Shown piece by piece: positions 1 to 9,400 of a DNA stretch of 13,217 nt. The notes under the pieces were generated by a model. It saw only the letters and a program-made list of their open reading frames with translations, searched no databases and was not told the origin of the DNA. This DNA comes from Gonium pectorale (Eukaryota > Chlorophyta > Chlorophyceae > Chlamydomonadales > Volvocaceae), in assembly GCA_001584585.1 (NCBI GenBank), contig LSYV01000102.1, positions 251,489-264,705 of the forward strand, given 5' to 3'. Position 1 is the first letter of the stretch. Every line of letters begins with the position of its first letter. The position numbers were made by a program, and so were the translations under genes.

Positions 1-154
1 ATTTGTATGCGTGCGCGTACCGGCTTGCTCAACAGCTGTTCCCCTGCTTGCGTGGTGACGGTTGGGTATCGGATGGTGTGGATCTTGGGCGCTTGAACGG
101 CTTGTACGGCTTGTACGGCACCCGCCCCGCCTCAGCCCCCGCCCCCGCACCCCC

Positions 155-257
155 AAGCAACCAACCAACCAACCAACCAACCAACCAACCAACCAGCCAA
201 TCAACGAACCAACCAACCAGCCAATCAACCAACCAATTAACCAATCAACCAACCAAA
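155..257. repeat. (CCAA)n tetranucleotide microsatellite
   Basis: About 25 units of CCAA, pure at first then interrupted by CCAG, TCAA and TTAA variants. Confidence 0.95.
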
Positions 258-267
258 ACGACGTTAT

Positions 268-308
268 CCCTCCCCAGGCACCATTACACTCCATGATACG
301 GTGGTAAT
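268..308 (+). repeat. Partial duplication of an exon start with its acceptor site
   Basis: These 41 bases match 423-463 at 38 positions. The copied part runs from CCCTCCCCAG through the first 31 bases of exon 433-509. The left copy has TITLHDTV in place of TITLDDTV and then diverges at once. It has an intact acceptor and a possible donor (GTG|GTAATT), so it could be a decoy or alternative exon, or a dead fragment of a local duplication. Confidence 0.85.
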
Positions 309-432
309 TCGACCATTCACAGCACCAACGAACCTACAGCATGTGTCCCCAGTTATTTCCTTCCCGCCCCTGCACCCGCTCTCCCCCCTGCCCTCGCCCC
401 CGGGCCCCCACCCGCTCCCCCGCCCTCCCCAG

Positions 433-3400
433 GCACCATTACACTCGATGACACGGTGGTCATGTTCTCAACCGACATGGCCGACGTGTTTGCCGAGGCC
501 GGCTTCAAGGTGTCGCGCAACCGCCGAATACTGCTGGGTGGGCTGGGTGGGCTGGGTGGGCTGGTGGGCTGGGTGGGCTGGGTGGCTGGGCGGGCTTGGT
601 GGGTGGGTGGCTGGGCGGGCTGGGTGGCTTGGCGGGCGGGTGGCTGGGCGGGTGGGTGGGTGGGCTAGGTGGGTGTTATGCAGGGCTAGGGACGGGGTTA
701 GGGGTGGGGTTAGGGACGGGGTTAGGGACGGGGCAAGTAAACTAGCCAATACAAGGATGAATGGACAAGCCGGTGGCGTATGTGACGTGCATGTATCCGA
801 AGGTGTAGCAAGATGCCTGCGCTGACCCGTGGGTCTGTATCCTCTCATCGACTGCTCCTGCTCAGCGGCGCCTCCCTATCGCCAACGATGTTTGAATCGC
901 AGGCTATTACGATATCCTGGGATTCTTCAATTATATCGAGGTACCGTCGATATTGCTTTCTTTGGGGCGTCCTAGACCTAGCTATAGGGGTCTGTGGCAG
1001 TGCCCCATACGTATCCGTCTATGTGTCGCCCCCTTTTGTCCCGACATGCCCTGTCGAGCGTCGATTGTGCCTGCTCACATATCGCCCGGCGTCATCATGC
1101 CTTTGCCCACAGGACATGACGGTGTTCAACCTGCCGTCGACGGACCCCCGGCCAAGCTTGTCCTCCAAGAACTACATTATGAAGCTGCAGGTGGGCGCGG
1201 TGGGCGGAGGACAGCGGGCGGTGGACGATGGGTAAGGAACGTGGCAACCAATAGGCTGTTGGGTTGCCGTTGGCCGGCGGCCGTTGGACATTATTATGTG
1301 TTGGGTGCGCATGACGGTGGCCAACGGTGTTTTACATGACTTTGAGTTGCATGCTGGCATTGGAGAGAGTGGCTTCTTGGATGTTGGCTGAATTATCCGC
1401 TGGGAGTAGTTGGTCGTACAGGGATCCAACGTTGCGGGCTTTGGGCTGCTGGGTCCTTCCACCCTGGGAGAATGCGTTGCTATCGCTTCGTAAGTTGGAG
1501 TCGTGTCCGCAAGGCTATCCGTCCGGTTGTACCAGCACAATTCCAGCTACCCATCACAATGGTAAAGAGATAGAGCAACAGGGCTCATTGGTCGAGCGAC
1601 TTATGGTGTGTGCATGGGCGGCCCTAGCCGCTTCCCCACGGCCCCACATGCCATGCCTACTTTTCAATTGCCCCAGTACGGCAACGGTACGACATGGATA
1701 CGGCATCGATACGGCAATGGCACCGAGGTCCATCCGTCCAGTTACGGACCGTGGTGTATGTCGGCCAATCCTTCTTTGTTGCGCAATCGGTCTTCCTTTC
1801 TTATGCCAGCCCACGCCAACACGCAATCTCTTCACGCATTCATGCCGTCTCTTGCAGGCCTGCTTTCTTGCCTATGTCCCTCTTGACAGCTACACCGTAC
1901 CCAAGCGCCGTACCTGCCGCACTTGCTCCCCCCCCCCCCGAGCCTGCAGATCTTCGAGGCCTGCGTCCTGCCGACCAACACGTCTCTCGACCGCTGCATT
2001 CGCGTGCCAAAGGATAAGCCCGTGGGCACGGGCTCTGGTGAGGACCTGCAGACCTCCGTCCCGCCGACAGCGCCCAACCCGCCGCCCGCCCCGCCCGCCC
2101 CGGGCGCCCCGGTCGGAGACGTTGCGCCTAGCGAGAATGTCATAGTCAACGTGGGTGGCGCTGGCCGCCGCCACCATCGTTTCCTGCGTACCGTCCCTCA
2201 TAAACGGTGAGTCAGTCCGACATGCGATGCACATGCCCCCACGTAGCGATGCACATGCCCCATAAGCTTGCGTAGCACGACATGCGTGCGTCTGTCATTG
2301 TCGTGACATGTATGTCCGCGGTCCGCAGACGCCCCACTTAAACCGCTCCTTGCCATTCCCAACGAACACTGCGCGCGGCCCTAGCCTCTCGCATCACTTT
2401 GCATGTTCATCATCGACCCCCACCCCCCAACTCATGTGCTCATCATCAAGTGGTCATGTGTGCGCGCCTTGTTGCCCTTCCCTCCCTACCTCGCAGTGCC
2501 CTGCAAGCGGCGGGTAAGCTCTATCTCTCATGTTCCCGTCTGCGCGTTTGTCTGCAAGCTTCCATCCATATGCACGCGCGAGTAGTTTTATCATGCTAGG
2601 GGAGCATCTGCTTGCAACAAGCGTCGGTTTGGAAGGTTTTGATTCGCCTCCCTAGATCGTCAAAGGCCGTGTGACGGCGCACGCAGCCGTCGGATCCACC
2701 CACGTCGGATTTGCGTGCGCATGGACTGACCCAACCCTTGGTAGAATCAGCGGGCATGTCTAGTAGGTAGTATATGGGACGGGGCGGGGCTCAGTGCGTG
2801 CCGTCTGTCTATCCCCTTGTCTATCGACATGGCATTCGCAATCAGCCAGACGAGCTTGTTGCCCGTATGTCTGTGTTGGTTTCCACGTCCCAATAAAGCC
2901 CTCCTGAACCGTGCTCTCGCGCGGGCTGCACCTCAATGTGAGGTTCAAACATGTAAGCCACATATGTAACACAACAGACAACGCTGGGCCCGGCGACTTC
3001 ATCGAAGACATTGCCGGCGTTGTGCTAATCGACGGGGAGCGATTCGTATCTCAGTGAGTGCGAGGGCTTGCGGTTGGCGGCTTGCGGTTGGCCCAGACAC
3101 CGCCCTACGCCGCCACGGCGTTCGTATGCAAACGTGTACGGCTACAGTGTGTATGACCTGTACGAATTCATACAGGTGTTTCGAAACCCCTGCGTGCATG
3201 ATGAGTTGGATCATGTGCGGCACCGTACATATCGTACATACCATACATACCGAACAACGAGCCTTCCGTTAGACAAAGATGACCGACTTTATGTTTCATC
3301 GCTGCGAAATGATGGCCCGTCTGCCGGTAGCACTCCCGTTCCGCCATCCTGACCATACTGAGCGAACTGCCGATTATCCAACCCGGCGCAGCAATGAGAC

Positions 3401-6400
3401 CGTTGTTCGGTGGGAGGGCGCGTCCCGTGTGGAGTACGAGTATGCGCTGGTCCAGGGCTACGTCAAGGTGGAGGTGGTGCCAGCCGGCTCGACCACCGTC
3501 CACAAGTGGCAGCAGATGGTGCGCTGGGAGCGGCTGGGTGGGGCATGATTGGTGGGGAAGAGCGTGGCATACGAAGTGCATGTTTGCTAGGTGTGTGATC
3601 TGTGGCCGCGCTGGTAGGTTGTTAAACATGTACCGTGGCATGGAATTTGTGGGGCGAGAAAACACGGGGGCGAGTACTGAGCCTAAAACTGAATGACACA
3701 GAGCCGCTTAGTTCATGTCTGGGGAAGGCAATCAACGCCTTTGGATACACAGATTGTTTGCGTGTTTTACGTACATTCCTTTCGCCAGCAGGGAACGCGG
3801 ATTGTCTCCGGAATGTGGGTACTCTCGGTCTCTTCATTCTTCCGTTCCGACGCCCGCAAAGCAGGTTGCCAGCGACGGCAAGCAGAGCGATGACAGATAT
3901 CTCTTTTGCAGCGACTTCGTCATGCCCTCCGAGTTTATGTCCGCGATGAAGACAACCGACAACCGCATTGCGAACTTCTCTTACCTGGGCTTGGACGTCA
4001 TGAACGGAAGGCGAGCTAAGGGCTGGGGCAGTGAGGTGGTGGCAGGTTGGCGCGGTGAAGCGAGCGGCAAGGCAGAATATACATGACCAAGCAACGCTGA
4101 TGGTTTCATCGTACAAACTAACCCTCAGGGCGGCGCGCCATTTCAAGCTCACCATCAAGCAGCCCACCCAAGCCGCCAACATCCTGCCGGCGATGCCCGA
4201 TACCGCGACGGTTGTAAGTTGGGCCGTGCGGGCAATTGCGATACATTGGACTGCAGGCAGATGAAGGCAGATGCATATTCAGCGTCATTGATATCCTCGG
4301 CATGTTATTTGCAGGATTACTATGACACCGTGGGCACCTATGAGCCGCTGGCTTTCATCTTCGACCATCCGTATACTGGTAGGCACCTCGGCCATTCACA
4401 TATGTTGCTGGCAACCTTCCCATACCTTAGCGTAATCAAACACTCATTTTCTATCCAGCGGCTTGTTTACAGATGCACGCACGGTCTGTGGGCACAACAC
4501 CTCAAACGCACGTGCCGTACACAAGTGCCACATGTATGTGCCGTGCCGTACATGCCGTAACGCAGGCCGCGTGCACATCCACGTGCGCGAGTACCACCCG
4601 CTCACGGCGGACAGCCCGGAGGCCAGCCCGGAGGTCTTCAAGATCCCGGCTGAGTCGGAGTGCGTCAACACCGTTTCCGTGCCCCGCCTGCTGTCGCCCT
4701 TTGAGCTGCGTGACGTTACAACCCGGGTGAATGCGGAGCCAGAAGCAGGTTGGTGCATGCGGGTCGGTAGTGCGGGTCGGTATACACTTTGATGGGGTCA
4801 GCGCGTGGACAGTCGAGAGCGTGGGGCATGGTGGTCGTGAAGCTGGAGGATGATTTGGTAAAAGCTGGGTTGGCGGTGCGTTAGTCGTTAGCCGTTGATG
4901 GATCTGGTCCCTTGATTGTGTGTCGCGCCCCATCCAAGGCGGGTCTAAGCCGCCGCATGAGAGGCGCTGGGCTTTGACTCTACACCTCTCATCATTCTGA
5001 ATGATTCCCCACTTCCCTTCCATTCTGTCCTCCTTCCACAATTGCAGCGTGTCCATTTTTCATAACTTCGACGTTTCTGTATCCGGTATCGCATTGCTGA
5101 TCCGCCGCACCGCTAGCTGCGTTGTATTCGCGCCAGCCTGATCACTAATATATGCGGTGCATTCCGTCACTGACTTCTGTCTATGAACTTCTATCTGCAG
5201 TCGTCCCTGAAGGTGTGCGTCGGCGGATGCTAGACCAATCTGCCGAGCGGAACGCTATCTGGAACTCCTTGGACCACGCCAATGGTGCGTCCATTCGTCG
5301 CCCCTCGTTCGTGCCCACTCACGTCCGCTCGCGTGCCCCTCCATTCACAGCGTCCGCTCGCATTCCATCATCACTCACTTGCCCTTCTGCTTTGCGTTTC
5401 ACAAACTATCTGCTCAATGGGCGCTCTATTCGCATTATGAATGTACTGCACAAATGTACACACAGGAAGGCAGGTCGCGGCCGTCTAGTGCCGGGTCGAG
5501 AGCATGTTTCCTGCTCTTGACTGATAGCAGCATATAGACTGTCAAAGATCTATCGTACTGATGAAATCTCAAAACACACCTGTGCTCTCAGGAACGGGAG
5601 AGTGGCCCGCTTGGGCTCTCGAGGTGTACGGCGGTGTTCGGCCGCAGCAGCGGCATCGGCTCCTTGAAGGCGGGCTGAGTGTTCGGAGCAGGGTGAGGGC
5701 ACGAGGGGGCTTGTGATGAGGGCGGGGGGGGGGGCGCACGGTACGGATCTACGGGACCTACATACCCTTAACCCGGGCGGGTTCAACGTTAGTAAGAGGG
5801 CGGGTGGGCACCGAAGCAGTGGGCAAGCGCGCAGCTGCTCGGACGAACAGAGGAGCAGCACTGCGGCGGGTAATGGCTTAAGGCTGCAGGCTGTCCCTTT
5901 GTATTAAGCAAGGGGGAAGAGCGGCCCCCCACACCCCTCGCCTCGCGGTGTTGAGGTGGTCTTGCGTTGGGGCGGGTAGCGCCCCCAGGCCAGCGTCGGA
6001 CCGGATATTTAATACCCCCCTTCTCACATACATATTTGCCTGCCCCACCCCCCAACCGCGCAGAGCCTCGGGACCCTCATCTGGTTCCCCAACAGCTGCC
6101 CCAAGGGCCTAACGGTGAAGATCCCAGCCGGGCCTTGCGAGGTGGCGTTCGGCACTTCGGGGTATGTACGTACGGCAACTCGTTCAGGTCAAGGTTAGAA
6201 CCTGCGTTTGAAGCAACATGTTAGCTCTCTTATCTGCACATCGTATTTGAATTGAATTGTTACATTGGGCATACACACCAACGTGTAGTTAAGGAATGGG
6301 TACGCTTTGGGCTGCGGGCACGACCCATACCGCCACCCCCATGCGCTTCCACAGCCTGACACAAGGGGAATTTCTCCTCTACCGCCACGGGCACTATCGC

Positions 6401-9400
6401 AGCTCCTGCGCCGCACTATCGCTGCGGAACACGACCTGTTCATTGCAACCTGCCGGAGACAGGCTCTCCTGCCTCAACCACAAATCAACCAACCATGCAA
6501 TACCCCGCACGGTGCCAGTGGCGGGATTCGAACCCGCATCCTTCCGCCAACATGGGCGGTGGTGTACCAGTTAAGCTACACTCTTTTAAATATGTATGCT
6601 TGCCTCAGGAGCTCAATCTTCATTGAGGGATCGTGCGACCGCGACATGAATTATGGTGGAATCAGTCTCGGAGGATCGCTTTCTGGAGACTTCTGTGAAA
6701 AGGTGGTCTAAAGCATTTCCTGCACTCCGCAGTCCAAACCCGCCCCGATCCGTTCCCACTCCGGATCTGCACCTAGCACACGTCTCAGCATGCATGTGTA
6801 TGCTTTCGTGGTTTTGTGTAGCTACTTGAGGATTATGACTGGGTGTCATTTATGTCTGCTGGTCTCGTTGGTGTTTCTCCATGTGCCTCTCGGTGTCTCT
6901 CTGGGCGTCTCCGTGTGTTCACCTCTGACGAGGTCTCCATTCTGGGCCGCAGGCGGTACGCGGATGCGTCAAGGTCTCCATAAAGCCCCCTGGTAGCTTC
7001 TTCTCGAAACTGGGTCTTGGTGATATGTCTTTCGAAATCGCCAAGATATGCATAGGGTATGTCGCCTTCAAACCTCCCGTGCCCTACACCCCACCCCGGC
7101 AAAGTGCCAATTCTTTCACATGTCAGCTCGATGCACGCTGCTTGGTTGCCAGTGAACATTACCATGCCCCGACTGTGCGTGTCTCTTGAATCGTACACAT
7201 GCCAAGAGTGGTGCGACACCGATACGGGTGGATATAAGAGTAACTTCTTTCACTTCTGTGTGCACAGATATGACTTCGCAGCCGACGTGCTGTTCTTGGA
7301 AGCCACTGTCACGTTACCTGCTTTCATTGCCAAGGTCGAGGTGACTTTCGTCTTTAAGTGAGTCGCCGTATTTATTTGGAAAGGAGGCGAGCGACCACTG
7401 ACCGCGCAGTAATGGGATCCCGTTGAAGTGCTGCATGATGCAGAATGAACCTCGTACTTGTCTGAAATATGACATGACTAGCTCGCTAGCTCTATCCGCC
7501 TGACGTGTGCCCATTTCCGTTCGTCCGGATCGGGCCCTGACCGAGATGAGGGGACCTGCATTACGAATACGAGGCAGCGTGCATCTGGGCGCTCGTGCAT
7601 GGTTATCTTCCGCTACAGGCCCATAACCAGTCCGGCTGCCTCTCCTCGTGTGTGGTAGAGTCTGCTGCCCCCATGAACCATATTCTGACTTTTTGCAACT
7701 ACCACCTCGGTGCGCCCGCGCGCAGGTTCAGCTCCTGCTGTGTCTGGATTGACGAGGCAAGTGCCACTGAACCCCGCGTGGGCGCTGTCGTACGTACCTG
7801 TTCTGCTGAGTGTTGTGGTGCCGTAATGCGCTGCTCCGTCAGATGACGACTTGCGCCCGCTGACTGATTGCCCACTGCACCACCGCACCAAAGCAGCATC
7901 GCCATGGCCTTTTTAACCTTGTTCGCCTGGCATGCTTCAGCCCAATGATGTTTACTGCGCTTGCACCCAGCCACTACTGCTCTCTGCTGCATTCTACGCC
8001 CACACGGACCCCTGCTCGCTCCCTGCATTCTGCTGCAGGCCTTTATCGAGGGTTTCATTGGTGCGCTCCGGGACTTGTTTGGCAGGGCTACTGCTACTGC
8101 ACCTGCACGCGCCGACCTGCCCCGGCATCCGTGGGGGAAACGCCGCCGTTCATGTGCGGGCGAGCTCACCAGAGCACCTTGACGTGTGTTCCTGTGGCCC
8201 TATGTATGCGGGTAATGTGCAACGTGCATTTCAACTGACATGCGACTCAACACACAGGTATCGACCTAATCTTCTGGGAGTACTGGAAGAGCATTGTCAA
8301 GTACACCTTTTTCAGTGATCTGTACTTCAAGGTGCGCTTGCCTAGTCGGACTGCCCCGTGCTGCCTGCCGGCTGATGACCGTACATTCGTGGTACACACG
8401 TGTTTTATGCATGTATGCATGTGCATCAATGAATGTTTACGCCAAGGGAGTTGTTTTGACGTATGTATTCGTCGTGCAACATGCGCGCAGGGGAGCGCGT
8501 CAGCCGTCGAGCAACCCCCCCTAGGTAACATAATGAGCAGCCGATCTGTTTGTGTGTGTTGCTCGCGAGCGTGTATCCTCGCGCCGGTTCTTGCTGGTTC
8601 CGTTCCGTTTGTTCCCGCTCAGTGCTTGATTGGTGGGTAGAGCGGCGAGCAACGTAAATGTACGAACGTTTTATCAAAGGTTAGGGGTAGCACGTGTCCT
8701 TTTGTTGGGGGATCACTGACCGCCTTGCCATTTCCGTATACCCACCTACCCATGCTACAGTTACCAACCTCTACACGACCGTTACCGTTACCGATGGGTG
8801 AGTGCCAGCGCACTTCTGTAGGATGGAAATACCTCAACAATACCTGGCGCCATTGCGTACGGCGTAAATGCATTTGGACGTGCCATCCGTACATTTGCCT
8901 GCAGCAAGGGCATTCCGCCGATGTATCTGTTCTAGCTCTTGCGTCACTCCCAAATTCACTCCCAGTCAATCCCCATCCCCTCACACAGCATTTCCCCCTC
9001 ATTCCCCCTCCCATGCGCCTGTGTGCAGGTTCTGGGGAGATTGGAAGGTAAGCTACGAGCGCGAGCAAAGCACGCACACAGTAGGCTCAGCTTATCTTGC
9101 CTAGCAGAGGACGTACGATTATTGGGGTAGGTAGCTTTACACCAAGGCATCCGGCAGTTGCCTGTGTTCATATGATTGTGCTGTGCTGCTGCACAATTTT
9201 GCGGTGCCTGGATCGGTTGACACGTCGTATTTTCTTGCCGTTGCGCCCTCTACGCTGCGTTGTCGCTCGTCTGGGGTAGCTATGCGCTGAAAGCTGGTGG
9301 AGAGAGCTGGCTGCAGACATGAAACCCTCAACCCCAGCTGATATCGGCCACCATCGCGCGCGGCCGCCCCTGCCTGTTTATTTGCATCATGCGTAGATCG

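Larger units (their letters stand above)
1..432. other. Left-end non-coding region, probably intron
   Basis: I find no exon here that could precede exon 433-509, which must be entered after one base of a codon. The region holds a (CCAA)n tract, a partial copy of an exon start, and a C-rich stretch before the acceptor CCCTCCCCAG at 432. Open frames here are low-complexity products of the repeats. Confidence 0.6.
510..1112 (+). other. Intron rich in minisatellites
   Basis: The donor is AAG|GTGTCG and the acceptor TTGCCCACAG. It contains a GGCTGGGTG minisatellite and a 12-mer array, then unique sequence from about 740 with nothing I recognise. The frame stays open past the donor to about 537, so a longer exon is possible, but only the 509 end fits the phase of the next exon. 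Confidence 0.6.

Noticed and set aside
155..733. CRISPR-like array
   Set aside because: The repeats are contiguous microsatellites and minisatellites with no spacers, in a eukaryotic context.
301..848. Long open frames on both strands over the G-rich repeats
   Set aside because: They are translations of minisatellite DNA (runs of Gly, Trp, Val, or of Pro, Thr, His) with no domain content.
1113..1190. Alternative phase-1 reading of exon 2 (HDGVQPAVDG...)
   Set aside because: It is open, but it would enter exon 3 in the wrong frame; the phase-0 reading (DMTVFNLPSTD...) joins cleanly.
1327..2145. 272-codon open frame on the + strand
   Set aside because: It spans an intron and reads exon 1950-2206 out of frame; the true frame there has a sensible Cys- and Pro-containing sequence and phase-matched splice sites.
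3538..3864. Extending exon 6 to the donor at 3538
   Set aside because: It gives phase 1, and no acceptor before the SDFVMPSEF segment provides a matching entry; the donor at 3519 does fit.
6513..6586. Functional tRNA gene on the minus strand
   Set aside because: The T-arm and both promoter boxes are good, but the outer acceptor pairs are missing, the D-arm does not pair normally and the anticodon loop has 6 bases.
6200..6620. Target-site duplication flanking the SINE-like element
   Set aside because: Only five-base CTCTT-type matches were found near the two ends, which is not distinguishable from chance.
433..8524. HAP2/GCS1-type gamete fusogen as the identity of the N-terminal region
   Set aside because: I considered it because of an extracellular beta-rich feel and an algal host, but no diagnostic cysteine pattern or motif could be matched.
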